A stretch of DNA of 64,000 bases from Paraphaeosphaeria minitans (lineage: Eukaryota; Ascomycota; Dothideomycetes; Pleosporales; Didymosphaeriaceae): positions 1,302,001-1,366,000 of the forward strand of contig WJXW01000009.1 in NCBI GenBank assembly GCA_015832175.1, given 5' to 3'. The position numbers and the translations under genes are program-made. Below, piece by piece: positions 34,784 through 46,254 of this stretch. Numbering within the stretch: position 1 is the first letter of the stretch; every line of letters starts with the position of its first letter. Below the pieces are notes generated by a model. It was not told where the DNA came from, did not search any database, and saw nothing but the letters and a program-made list of their open reading frames with translations.

Positions 34784-37344
34784 TTACTCACCCCTCAAGC
34801 TCTTCAGCTCAGGGCTGACGCTCTCCCTACTCCTCAATGTTAAACCAGCCGCCCTCTGCGCCAGCCCAACGCATTCCTGCACCCGCTTCTTCTTCGACAA
34901 CCCAACCGCCAACGCCCCAACAAATGTGTCTCCACACCCGTTCACACTGACCACATCCTCTTTCTCCAACACCTTCGTAGGATACAACCGCACATAAAGG
35001 CCTCCCACCTCTTGGTCCCCGTTGTTACACTGCGCAAGCACGTACTGTGCCTCGTCCGGCGAGGTAAGCACTGGGTCGCCCACTTTGAGCAACTGCGTCA
35101 AGAGCACACCTTGTGGACCGAGTTTCGTAAGAATAGTAGGAAAGAAAGGAAGAAGCTTGATCGATTGTTGCGGGATCCCTGCATCTACGAGAGCGGGAGT
35201 TGTAGTGTACACGAGCGGGACGCGGAGACCGACGGACGGGATGCCGAGGGCGTCGATGATGGCAAACCACTCTGGTGATTCGAAGAGACCGAGGCTGTAG
35301 GCGTGGTTGTGTAGGGCCTGGAGTTCGAGTTCGTTGGGTGTGATGATGTCGACGAGTGGGAAGGTGATGGGGTCCTGGCTGGATTTGGGAGGGAAGATTC
35401 GCAGGGCTTTGGCGGTGGAGACGGGCTCGAAGATGGTCGTTGTGTGTGGCGAGGTTCTGCCTACGTTGAGCCACTTGTGGAGGGAAGCAGTGTCCCAGTT
35501 CGCGTCCGCGACAAAGACATCTGGGAGGGTGTGGTTGGATTCCACGTTGAGAAGGTCCATCAGTTGTGATTCGGGGATGTTTTCGAGTATTTTCATATCA
35601 GCCATGGCGAGTGTGAGGTCTTTATTCGCGTTATTGATGGCAACGTACTGAGCAGTACGTGCTGGTTTTGGAAGCGTACGAATGCCGGTAGTATTCATAC
35701 CTTCGTCTCCCAGTTGGCTGAGAGCTGCACGTCCGGTAAAATCATCACCGACGGCGCTACGAAGCTGGACTGCAGCACCAAGGAGGTGTGCTGCTTTGGC
35801 GATATTGTGAGCTACGCCTCCTAAAGTCTGATTGACCACGGCGGGGTTTGATGTATGCATTGCAGGTTCGATTGGGTCAGACGAGTTGGTGAAGGGCGCA
35901 TAGTCACAGGAAAAGTCCACTGCCAGAGCACCCGCAACGATGACGTCCACTGCTGTGAGGACCATTAGTCCTTTGGCGGCAACAAGCGTCGAGTCAGGTA
36001 AGGTTGCACTATTTGGGCGGGTTTCCGCTGTAGTTGCAGGAGTAGGCAAGACAGGATTGAAGCTGGAAGATGTATGTCTACATACCTACATCAGCACCAG
36101 GGTCTAAGACTGAGCGGCAAGTCGATTCGCTCACCCTTGGGCACCGGCTTGCTTTGACTCTAATATCGCAAGTTCTCGGGCTACGATCGTGGCACGCGTC
36201 ACGTTGGACTCTATGAGTGCCCGGTTTGCGGGGATGCTTGCACCCTTGGTCAGCTCCTTGATCTTTGCAAGGATGAAAGGTGTGTTGTCTTTGCCAGTGA
36301 TGCCGGAAGCACTGGCCTGTTTTATGGCTTCCTCAATCACGGCATCCATAGTTTCCTTAGGGATGGCACTTTCAACGGGAATTGGGTTCGCGAAGTGGAG
36401 TCCAGACGAGATACCCAGTGAGTGTTGCGCATCTTGTTACAGTGAGCTTTGAGATGTTCCAATGTTCGGGCAGTACGTACGGATGATGGCAGCAGCCTCG
36501 ATCTCATTCTCAATCGTCATGGGACTCTTCACGCCACTATCCCTCGACCAAAATGCCGGAAAGTCTACGCTGCCCTTGCGGCCGTCAGCGAAGGTGCCGA
36601 CGAAAGCACCTTCGGTCTCAAGATACTCCAATGTGCGGGGTATGTCGAGGAAGCTCTTGCACCCGCTGGAAATTACAGTGACTGGTGTCCGACCGAGCTC
36701 TGTCAGATCCGCGGATATGTCCATACTGGATTCAGCTCCGCGATGTACTCCACCGAGACCACCAGTACCAAACACCTTTATGCCGGCCAGGTGTGCCAGT
36801 AGCATGGTGGCCGAAATTGTAGTCCCCCCATTGAAGTTCTTGCCTACTAACCGCTGCCCGCAGACGTAGCTCAAGTCTCTTCGCGAAAGTTTCAGGGTGG
36901 TGTTGCGGCCAGCTGACTCTGTGAGTCTTATCAGAGCGTCTGGGTTCATACCCACGTGTACGATGCCGTCCAGAATGCCTATAGTCGCAGGTACACCGCC
37001 ATTTACGCGTACAACGCTCTCGAGCAGGGAAGCTAAAGCTACGTTTTCGGGGTAGGGGAATCCTGTGTATGGATCAGTACGAGGAGGCGCCCGTAGGCAT
37101 GATTGTGCCACGCACCATGGGTATATATTGTCGTCTCAAGCGCAACGACGGGCTTGTTCGCGTGCAAGGCTTCTCGCACCTCCTCCGACACGCGGAAGAA
37201 GCCATTGTTGGTGAGATGCCGCCTCCCTTGCGTGGCAAATGCAGCTCTGCTGGCTGGCGAAAGGCGCACCCGGTGGGCTGCTCTGAGGAGGGGTCCCATT
37301 GCGTAGCTGCGAAGGGGACTGGCTTTCACAACGGCTACGAGCAC
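34784..37344 (-). CDS. Bifunctional pseudouridine-5'-phosphate glycosidase / PfkB (pseudouridine kinase) fusion
   Basis: Fusion enzyme of 795 residues from exons 37116-37344, 36481-37062, 36135-36432 and 34784-36062, all joins in frame. Residues ~50-370 are the indigoidine synthase A-like pseudouridine-5'-phosphate glycosidase. It has VALETTIYTHG, the catalytic-region Lys/Asp motifs in GKNFNGGTTISATM, KVFGTGGLGGVHRGA and SGLHFANPIPVE. Residues ~400-795 form a PfkB sugar kinase with GGVAHNIAKAAHLLG and the anion-hole/catalytic motif NGCGDTFVGAL. Together they phosphorylate pseudouridine and split the product to uracil and ribose-5-phosphate. The Arg/Ala/Ser-rich N-terminus (RAAHRVRLSPASRAAF) resembles a mitochondrial presequence. 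An internal ATG at 37299 is an alternative start. Divergent from OST1. Confidence 0.92.
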
Positions 37345-37630
37345 AGGTCAGAATATAATGGACCGAGTCACCGCACCGTTCGGTGTTTGGTCTTATATGT
37401 GTTCCGGTGCGGACCTCGGCGCACTGCGAAGCTCGAGGAACTCCGAGTGTCATGTTCGCCTATGGCGGGGCGGAGGTCTTGGCGGAACAGGGCAAGCGCG
37501 ACCGCGGAGCGGAAGGCACGTCCGACGTAAGATGCCACGTTCCTGGAGATGCAGCGCCGCGCAAGCTCCACGAAACCCCCAATCCCCACCTCACCTCACT
37601 TATGCTTGGGTAACTTGACTGCTACCCAAC

Positions 37631-39172
37631 ATGAGGTCTCTCCCTCTATTCTCGAGCTGCCTGGCAGCGCTCTCGGGCTTCGCCTGCGCCGAATTGAACC
37701 TCTCGCAGCCGCTGCTTTCGAGGCAGGTGCTCCCCAGCACCTTCACGCCGCCGCGCGTCTTCAAGAACGTCAACCTGGTCCGCAACACGAACCTGGACAA
37801 GGCATACCCGCGAGAGACCATCAATGTCATCATAGAAAACATTGATTCCAAGTCGCAATCCGAATACTACCTGCCGTTCGAAACCAGCTTGCTATCGAGA
37901 GTTGGCGGGTTGGAGGTCAAGGACAAGAAGGATGCAGACAAGGGCGCCTTCAAGGTCGAGGTCGTAGGGCTTGATGCTCAGAGGTACCGTCTGAAGATCA
38001 ATTGAAGCTTGACTTGTACTGATACGATGCACAGCTCGACCGAGTTCTACCTGATCCACCTCCCGACTCCTCTCGCGCCCAAGCAGCAGCAAACCCTCAG
38101 CATCTCCTACTCTGTCCTCTCCGCGCTTGCGCCGGTCCCTGCGAAGATTGCGCAGTCTGAGAAGCAATATATTCAGTACACGTTCAGCGCCTACACGCCC
38201 TCCGCCTACGTCACCGAGAAGCAAAAGACCAAACTCAAGTTCCCCAGCAGCGACGTCCCCGATTACACCACCCTTCCAGCCGACCTCAACGCCGAGAAGA
38301 AGGCCGACCCGCAGAAACAGGGCTCGACTTTCACGTATGGCCCGTACAGCCATGTTCCAGCTGGTGCTGAGCAGGCTGTCAGCGTGCGCTATGAATTTAC
38401 GAAGCCGCTCACCCACGCTACGCTATTGGAGCGCGACATCGAGGTCTCGCACTGGGGTGGTAACCTGGCCACGGAGGAGCGCTATTGGCTCACCAACCAG
38501 GGTGCTGAGCTGAAGAACCACTTCTCCCGCGTCGAGTGGCAGAAGACTCAGTACCTGAACCCCCCTTCTTCCGCCTTGAAGGGATTGAACCTCCCCTTGC
38601 ACCCTGGTTCTATGGATCCGTACTTCACCGATGACATCGGCAACGTTTCCACCTCGCGTTTCCGACCGGGCAAGAAGGAGAACCTCCTGGAGCTGAAGCC
38701 TCGCTACCCCGTCTTCGGAGGTTGGAAGTACAGCTTCCGCGTCGGCTGGAATGCCGATCTGAGCACCTACCTCCGCAAGCTCAGCACGGGCGATACCTAC
38801 GTGTTGAAGGTTCCCTTCCTTGAGGGCCCTCGCCTTGCTGAAGGTATTCAGTACTCAAAGGTGCATCTTCGCGTCATTCTTCCTGAAGGTGCTACCAACG
38901 TCAAGTACTCCACCACAGTACCGCTGGTTGACGGCAAGACGACTGTTCATCACACTTTTATGGATACCTTGGGCAGGTCTGCTTTGGAATTGCACGCCAT
39001 TAACATCATGGATGAGTTCAGAGAGCGCGATTTGATTGTTACGTATGACTACTCGTGGACCGCAGGCTACAGAAAGCCCATCGTCATTACTCTGGGCATG
39101 TTCGCTGTTTTCGCAGCGATCTGGGTACTGGGCAGCATTGACACGAGCATTGGAAAATCTAAGAAGGCATGA
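37631..39172 (+). CDS. OST1: Oligosaccharyltransferase subunit Ost1 (ribophorin I)
   Basis: ER-membrane subunit of the N-glycosylation complex. Exons 37631-37983 and 38035-39172 give 496 residues; the 51-bp intron (GTACCG...GCACAG) keeps frame. The N-terminal signal peptide is MRSLPLFSSCLAALSGFACA. The lumenal ribophorin I domain includes RVFKNVNLVRN, the SHWGGNLATEERYWLTNQGA block diagnostic of the family, and LPEGATNVKYSTTVP. One transmembrane helix near residues 465-487 (IVITLGMFAVFAAIWVL) is followed by a short Lys-rich cytosolic tail ending SKKA, a possible ER-retrieval signal. Length and domain order are normal. Confidence 0.95.
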
Positions 39173-39758
39173 AGTGATGTTCCGAGCTAGGAAACACGAT
39201 GAGACTTCGGACCGTTATCAAACGTGCCGCGGAAGCGGAGGGTTGAACCAGGTAGACGTACATGGAATTAGGAAAAGTCTATGTAGGAGTATCCTTGGTT
39301 GGAATCTTATGAAAGTCCGGCATGGACGATTTTTTCTTTGATGTAGAAAGTAATGAAGCGTTCGCACATGTCCACCAATCTACTGTATCCTTACGCGATG
39401 CAAGTCCGACTCACTTTACAATATGTGTCTAATGCCATAAATTACAAGACTACTGTGAGCGTACACACAGGGACCCGCTGTAATAGCTACGGTTTTGTTG
39501 TCGGCCACTGTCAATCTCTAAGGAAAACACACTGCGCCCTGTCGGCTGTTGAATCTGTCGTCACATTTCTAGTCGATTGATCAAGCTTTGGAGGTGCCCC
39601 TCTCTTCGACCCTCTCTTCGACCCTCAGTTCATTGCTGCCCATCACGCCAAAGGACTACCTCCACAGATACTCAAACATACATCCTTCCCAATCTTACCC
39701 TTCTTTATTCTATAAGGCACTGGCACATATTACCTACCTGCCACCGCAGGCCTTGCCC
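39173..39758. other. Convergent intergenic region
   Basis: 3' flanks of OST1 and of the four-helix membrane protein gene. It includes a duplicated CTCTCTTCGACC unit near 39600-39625. No gene seen. Confidence 0.5.
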
Positions 39759-40710
39759 TTATTTCCTCGGCATCTCGCTCCACGGCCGATGCGGCCTAAT
39801 GTTTGCGTTGTCCAACTTCTTCGCCACCGCCAACGGCCAGCTCACCTTCTCGCCCTTTCTCTTTCCCATCCCCATCCCAGTTCCGCTCCCACTCTGTACG
39901 CTCTCCCTCCCCCCCATCTCCGCGCCTGCCCCTGCCAGCCCCTTCTCCTCATCCTTGCTCTGCGCTCCACCCCCCTCCATCGCAGGCACCTGGTACTCGT
40001 GCCCCATGCCCAGCCCGCTCGCCGTCGGCTCAAAGCTACATGCCTTGCTATCCCGGATCCTATGGATCGTCTGCACGAGGAACGAAGTCGTGGTCGTGAG
40101 CGAGAACACCATGCCTCCGCCTGCGCCGATGGCGTAGCCCCGGGTGAGAGGCAGGAGCATGGCGAAGGCGGCGAGGTCGGATGAAGAAGGCGAGTTTGAA
40201 AGGATGACGGGGAATTTCAGTGCCAGGGAGAGGGTAGCGGCGAAGGCGGTGGCGAGGCTGAGGGAGGAGAGGAGCTCGAGAGGGAGGAGGAAGGGGGTTG
40301 GGAGGCGGAGGCGGGGGAGGGTGGTGGAGAGGGTGACGAGGAGGGTGGCCAAGGTTGAGAAGGCGCCCTGTTGGATGTGTTAGTTGAAGGGGGGAAGGTG
40401 CGGTGGGTATAGACTGGACGTACAGCGGCAATGGCGACCCAGATGCGGAGGTGGGTTTCAATCGCGGTGAGGATGAAGGCGCGCCATGCCGCGTCTTCGT
40501 TTTGCGACTCGAGGTTGGCGACGTCCAGGATGATAAAGCCGTGGTTCTGGATGTCCTGAATGATGAACCTCGCTGTCGTATCCGTCAGTCATGGTCTTCC
40601 TCTGTCCACTCTTTCATTGTAAACATACCCCAGACGCCCGCACCCACAACACTCAACGCAATCATCACGACCAACACCCGCAATATAGTGAGTACAATGT
40701 TCGACCCCAT
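39759..40710 (-). CDS. Uncharacterised four-transmembrane-helix protein (MARVEL-like layout)
   Basis: 279-residue protein from exons 40629-40710, 40424-40572 and 39759-40367, with two 56-bp introns and frame kept at both joins. Four hydrophobic helices are visible: residues ~5-27 (VLTILRVLVVMIALSVVGAG), ~68-92, ~100-125 and ~140-170. The C-terminal ~100 residues are cytosol-like, rich in Gly, Lys and Glu. The 4-TM arrangement with a short loop resembles fungal MARVEL-domain proteins of the plasma membrane, but no diagnostic motif is present, so this is a topology-based guess. The start is the first Met before the first helix; a longer frame upstream gives an unlikely extension. Convergent with OST1. 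Confidence 0.7.
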
Positions 40711-41647
40711 AGTACCCAGCTCTTTACTCGAACCCAAGCACCAAGTATTAAGAACAACTTTTTCCAGGCCAGCTGGCAGCAAGCTTCCAGAGCGCTAAAG
40801 AAGGTAAAAGAGCGACGATGGCGGCGAGGAATCTCGTAACGTCCTCACACTCAGGCTGAAGTCGCAGACTAAGTAGATACCTACGTCTTTCCATATACCG
40901 CCATGCGTCGCGCATCGCCCCGCCAATCCACGGCCACGCTCCTCCCGACGGTCCTATGAACTCAGCTCGAGCCGCAAAATCTGCGCCAATCCGTCGCAGC
41001 TTGGAGTAAACCTCGACGCGGCGAGTTTGCATGAATGTCACTTGTAGTCGGCCCTCCAGAGCATGATTGGACGGGGGTTACGCGATCGGCCTGAGGCCTT
41101 CCGATGGGAGCATGGCAGCTGCGTGGTCTTCATGCCTTGTTGTGGGGGGGGGGCGCGCGGGATGTCGCAATCGGCGTTCTCTTTGTGTGTGGCAGGGATG
41201 CTGAGACGGATCTGAGGCGCGCAGTCGCGGGTTGCAACCCCTGCAGATCTGGGCATGTGCCTGTAGGATGTATGCATGCTGTGACCATTTCAAGATCACA
41301 AATATTGTGGTACGCGGAAATTCCCATCCGCATAGAAGGTCCGATCGTACTGTTCGAGATGGCTTCATGTTATAAGGGTTTCTTCATTCATGTACCGTGT
41401 GAACGGCGCCAGTCGTTGACAGACAGAGCTTCGCAGGCCCGGTTCTAAAAGAACATATGTCTTTAGACGTCACGAGTTGCAGTATTCAACCATCAGTACT
41501 CATGTCTACTACACAAGCGCGTATTGGCCCACTTCCCTACGAAGAGGATTCAAGATCTTCAAACCCTTCTAAGCGTCGCTGGACAACAAGCACATTCGCA
41601 AGCGGAACCCTATCCGTAAACATCGACAAAAACCCTCGTACTCCTGC
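40711..41647. other. Intergenic between membrane protein gene and VTC4
   Basis: The promoter of the membrane protein gene lies at the left. A 97-codon minus-strand frame (40748-41041) with a protein-like N-terminal half lies just upstream of it; see findings. A G8 run occurs near 41144-41151. No other gene is supported. Confidence 0.45.
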
Positions 41648-44178
41648 TCATCCCTTCAAACCTCCATTCCACCCGCCAACGCCCAATCTGAACCCAAAAC
41701 TCACCGCCACCGCCGCGAAAAGACCCAAGCAAAGCAGCGTCGGACCGACCTTGTCGTGATACGTGACAGCTCGCCGCTTCTTAATCATATTTACACGCCA
41801 TAGATATAAGCCAACTGAGTAGAGCAGAGCGCAGACCGCTACGATGGTGAAGGCCCACGCAGCGGCAAGCGCAAGGCCGTCGCCAAAGTTGAGCAGCGTG
41901 GCTGCGATGGAGCCGAGGAGGATGCTGAATTCGAGCCAAGAGAGGAAGGTCCGCTCGGTGGCAAGTTGGACCTTGGGTTCGACGCGGACGGGGACATGGA
42001 TGCCTATAAAGGTTAATATTGTTGATCAGTATGAACAGGTTGAGCAAACTCACGTTTTCCCTTGGGTGCTTTGAAGTGCTTGACCTCTCCCGGCTGTTTC
42101 CAGCTGGGTACACCAAGTTGGAAGCCACCCTGGCCGACGTCGGTTGCCCGAGGTCGTGGAAGGACGGCTACCAGTCCATTCAACACTGTGCTGCTGAGCT
42201 CTTTCGCCTTTTGCTTGGCGACCAGAGAGTGGTACTGCCAACTGCCCTTGTGTCGAGCTACTTCCAGTTCGTCCTCGTCGTCGCTGTCGGAGTCATATAT
42301 TGGGTGATCGCTATCATAAAGTCGCTGCGCAGAGATGCGCTCTTCCACATCAAGCGCATTGGGCCCATCGCCATTGCCAATCGTACCATAGTCACGACGG
42401 CGGTCAAGCTCGTTTTGCTCCTGAATATCGCGCGCATCCCGAAGTCGCTCCAAGTCTTCATCATCCTGGTTGCCATTGCGTGCTGGAGGCAGGCCTGCGT
42501 CCTCATCGTCGCTATCATCATCCAGGTTACCGCTAGTACTGATGTCGTTGCTTGCTCCAGGTCTTTCAATGCCAAACTTGTGGCTTACAGACTTGCGAAT
42601 ATCGACATGCATCTGCGGCGTCCAGTATGGGATAAGATTGATGCGCTTAGGTTGTAGAGTGGAGGTTCCATGGATGTACTTGGAGAATTTGGGCACGGCT
42701 TCAACGAGATGAGATGAAGTCAGTTCACGGATCCACTGCGGTGGCTCCTGACCGGCTTGGGTCTGAAGCTTGACCTCGAGCACAGCGTATGGGAAGAGTT
42801 CAACGTCCTCTTTAGGCAGTTGCTTGAACGGCCAATCGACACCAATGTCCATACGGCGCCAGTTGTCTCCAGCACGTTGACGGCCATCCAAGTTATCTTC
42901 ACGCGTCATGGCGAGCTCGGTATCCAGCGATATACGCACGCGGGCATCGCCGGGAAGCTGGAAGGCTGTACGGTGATAGAAGGAGCGGGTAACGGGCCCG
43001 AGGTTGCGGGTGAGAACGCGGTATTGGATCTCCCGCGCCAGCTGTTCATCTGACGCGATATCCTTCTCGGGCCTCCTTTGTTCCCTACGCTCCTTCTCAA
43101 ATATTTGTTCCGGGGTCAACTCGCCGCGAAGATAGGCGTTCACGTTCTTCTCCTTGAGCTTGAAACGGGCCTTGACCGACTCTTCGCCCGTCCAGTCCTC
43201 GCGATGTGTCTTGCGCTCAATGAAGGCGGTCTCGGTGGACATGTCACCATACCAACGAATGCGGATGGCTTCGGCGCCTTCTGTCTTCTTCAGACGACCC
43301 TCATACAGCTCCCACGTATCCGTGTTGTCGAAGTAGATGGACGAGATGGCAGTGTCGTCTTCGAGGAAGGCCTTGCTAGCATTGAACACCAGGACTGGCA
43401 GGTGCTTTAAGATGATGAGTTTGAGCTCGAGCACATTGTCTGGGTGGACCCAGTACTTGGTCGTCTGGCGGACGAAGTTCTGCTGCTTGCCTCCCGCGGA
43501 TGAATCGCCCTTAACCGGGTTGCCGCGCGTTCGGACGGTATCGTAGAGCTTCGAGAGATTAACCACGTAAGCATCGTAGTTGTCCTGGTAGAAGGGCTTC
43601 TGCTTGAGACGGGTCGCGAAAACGGGCTTGAGCGCGAGCCCAGTGACTTTCTGTGCATTGTAAGCCTTTACCGCGTAAAAGACGGTGTCAATTACGCACA
43701 TCGTGCTTCTTGATGATCTTCTGGAAGCCAGTGTAGTTCAACTGGGTGAACTTGGCCAGGTCGTGCACGTCGGCGATGATGTCGCTCAGGTCCTCCTCGA
43801 GCAGCTCAAAGTCCTCCTCGGACGGCGACTCCTCGCCCGGCGCAAGCGTATTGCTGTCAACCTTGCCCACGACATCGGTGACCTCCTTCTCGGACGCAGC
43901 GATCCGGCGGATGATTTCTTCAGCCTTGACTTTCTGGAAAGTGTAGACCTTGTCCAGCTCGCCCTCGAGCTGCTCGATGAAGCTCTGCTCGGTCTTGTGG
44001 TCCCAGGCGCGGGGTGCACGCAGCGTCGCCTTCAATCCCTCATAGTCAATGTAATTGAAGACCCAATCGCGGTTCAACGACTGCTTGAGCTGCTGGCCGA
44101 ATCTGCGAGGGAGCGTCAGCCTAATTACATCATACGGGCGCGAACATGCATGGGCGGGCCGGGGGGTGCGCACCTCAT
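41648..44178 (-). CDS. VTC4: Vacuolar transporter chaperone Vtc4, polyphosphate polymerase
   Basis: Catalytic subunit of the VTC complex, which makes inorganic polyphosphate from ATP at the vacuole. Exons: 44174-44178, 43700-44102, 42054-43650 and 41648-42003, giving 786 residues. The first coding exon is only 5 nt (ATGAG) and supplies the conserved MRFGQQL opening. The SPX domain is at ~1-140 ([23 protein letters not shown]). The VTC tunnel domain (~200-500) has [35 protein letters not shown] core elements and the [10 protein letters not shown] motif with basic residues for polyphosphate. After an acidic linker come three C-terminal transmembrane helices (DUF202), starting [14 protein letters not shown] at ~695. 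Upstream is a CACGTGGG-type site. Confidence 0.95.
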
Positions 44179-44829
44179 GCTTATCAGCAGCGGCAATTGC
44201 GTGCCGAGACGCCTTCGTTGTGCGGTAAGTATAAAGGAAGAGCTCTACAGAAAATAAAGAGGGCCAAAAGATGTCTTGGAAGGGTGAAACCCCCGCCCAT
44301 GCATGTGTTTGGACGCAGACTCTACAAACAGAGGACTGGGGCCCAAGCTCTGACGGGTCCCACGCGCAAGTGGGCTCGATGCAGGACGGGCCGCGGTAGC
44401 GACGAGTGAGAGGGGCCGACCAGCCCCACGTGCCGCCTCCTGCTTGTGCAATGGATCAATTCGGAGAGTGAAAGAGAGAGAGTGCTTTTTTCGTGCAGCA
44501 CGATCCGCAACGTGCAGGAATCTGAAATCACTGTGGTGTAGTCACAATCGCTTTGCTCATCGCACATATCTGGGGGGAGCTTGGTTACCGTACCAATGAG
44601 GCACCGCAGCCGCATTGGGGTACCAAGCTGAAATTATAATATGAGCATTAAAAGAGTGGGAAAAACACCGATTGATAATGACACCGTTCCAAACCAATCT
44701 AGATTGAAAATAATAAGCGCCGCCCAATGCAAATCTGTTAAGCCCATGTGGTATGCAGTGCTCTTGAAAATAACGTCGGTATTCGAAATGTTCACTCATA
44801 GCTCGGACTGGTGGTCCGCCGACCCTCAC
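44179..44829. other. Intergenic, VTC4 promoter and elongin A 3' flank
   Basis: The GC-rich left part is the VTC4 upstream region with the CACGTG site. The A/T-richer right part (44580-44800) is the likely 3' flank of the elongin A gene. No coding region supported. Confidence 0.5.
44427..44434 (-). promoter_or_regulatory. VTC4: CACGTG E-box (Pho4/NUC-1-type) upstream of VTC4
   Basis: The + strand reads CCCACGTGCC; CACGTG itself is at 44427-44432. On the VTC4 strand this gives CACGTGGG, the high-affinity Pho4 core, about 250 bp before the start codon. VTC4 is a phosphate-regulon gene in yeast, so the site fits, but its use here is inferred. Confidence 0.5.
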
Positions 44830-45750
44830 TCACACCTTCCGCCGCTTCGGTTCCACTAGAATATTGGGTCCGGCTCGGCGCTTGAGTGACGGAGCGGACG
44901 GTGCAGGTTGAGATTTCGGTACCGGCCTTGGGGCGGAGAATTGCTGCCCAGCAGGTAGTCGGGGCCGTTCAGCACGTTCCGGAGCGGCATCACTCACACG
45001 AGGCATGGGCTGTTGCCTGATAATGGGTCGTCGTGTAGCGGGTGTGCCAGTTGTAGGTGCTGAAGGAGCATTGGGCTTGGGAACGAGCATACGCCTCGGT
45101 CCTTGACTCAGTGCTTCGGCTTCGGCCATCCTGACCATCCTAGCAGGCACCTGCGTGACGGTCCTTCTATTCTCGTTCAGAATATGCGCGGGCGTCCTGG
45201 ATGCCGCTGGTCGGGCTCGTTTCGCATCGTATATACCCCGCTTCAGCTTGTCAAAGGCCACCTTGCCCGTCTTCTTGGGCGCAGCCGGATCTCCCCATCC
45301 CGAACGTGTACCTCCGCCAAAGGACCAGCCTGAGCGCCGTGCAGAAGAGAGATTCAAGTTCGCGTTGATGATGGTAGTCTGGTGGCCATTACGGTCCTTC
45401 TGTAGCGCCTGCATCTTCTGCCTCAGCGCCTCCTGCTGAGCCTCCTCTTCAGCGGACGCCTCTTTCTTGAGCTTTTTATAGACTTTGCTCCAGTTCTTGG
45501 GGTCTCGCGGCTGATGTGCTTTCGTTTCCCAGCCGGGTATGTCTCTCTTGATCAGACGGAGCCATATCTCGCCTGTTTCGCCTTGTATTTGCGGACAGTT
45601 TGCTTCGAGCTGGACGAGTTGATCTGGAATCTGGATCTGTCGGAGGACAGGGGCGAGGAAGGCGTACGGAAGGTCGCCTATATCTTCTAGCAAGTGTATG
45701 TTTCGTACTAGCCGTGTTTTGGCGAGGTGGAAGAGGCTCGAGACAGGCAT
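44830..45750 (-). CDS. ELA1: Elongin A (RNA polymerase II transcription factor SIII subunit A)
   Basis: Intronless, 306 residues. The first ~90 residues are the elongin A domain: a BC-box-like opening (SLFHLAKTRLVRNI) then F-box-like LLEDIGDLPYAFLAPVLRQI and the conserved GETGEIWLRLIKRDIPGWE segment. In fungi Ela1 pairs with Elc1 in a cullin ubiquitin ligase that removes stalled RNA polymerase II. A charged helix (KKLKKEASAEEEAQQEALRQ) follows. The rest is Pro/Arg-rich low complexity with a basic C-terminal end (EPKRRKV) that could act as a nuclear localisation signal. Length is normal for fungi. The THO7 gene is divergent, about 500 bp away. Confidence 0.9.
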   Translation of the reverse strand: MPVSSLFHLAKTRLVRNIHLLEDIGDLPYAFLAPVLRQIQIPDQLVQLEANCPQIQGETGEIWLRLIKRDIPGWETKAHQPRDPKNWSKVYKKLKKEASAEEEAQQEALRQKMQALQKDRNGHQTTIINANLNLSSARRSGWSFGGGTRSGWGDPAAPKKTGKVAFDKLKRGIYDAKRARPAASRTPAHILNENRRTVTQVPARMVRMAEAEALSQGPRRMLVPKPNAPSAPTTGTPATRRPIIRQQPMPRVSDAAPERAERPRLPAGQQFSAPRPVPKSQPAPSAPSLKRRAGPNILVEPKRRKV

Positions 45751-46254
45751 GATGATAGTATACCGTCGACGGCCGGTTTTAAATCCTTCTTCTTTCGGAA
45801 CGTAGACGACGAGATATTCAAAACCTGTTCTGGAAACCCAAAAACGGTGCGAGTTATGTGCGTTTTGTCCGTTTGTCGGGGCGGGGTGGCTGAAGCGTGC
45901 CGCTGACTAGGGAACGTTTACAGCGAAGCGGCGTTGTTGAAGATTGCTTCAGGCAGTGATCGTGAGATGAAGCTGATATAAAGCTGGCCGGATCGGTTCT
46001 TATGGCGACATGTTGTGGCAGGATGGTCTATGTTGGATGGTGGGAGGTGGACAAGTACAGGTACCTAGTGCAACGGTTGTTTGACGATGAGGGTCGCTGA
46101 CGTTCGCGCACGGATCGCAGGCGCAATTGCAAGGGTCTTAGTGGCGACCCAACGCGCCAACATCTCGAAAGACCACAGTTCATGTGAACTTCAACCACTG
46201 CAGAGAATTCAAATTGCCTACGGCCGTTGAGCGCATTTCCACGGAGCTTGAAAC
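45751..46254. other. Divergent promoter region between ELA1 and THO7
   Basis: A 504-bp region between two divergent transcription/mRNP genes. A GGTACC-type motif (AGGTACCTAG) is at ~46061-46070. No gene seen. Confidence 0.5.

Noticed and set aside
41457..41759. 100-codon plus-strand frame overlapping the VTC4 3' end
   Set aside because: It overlaps the last VTC4 exon antisense, is Pro/Ser/Thr-rich and has no homologous features or splice context.
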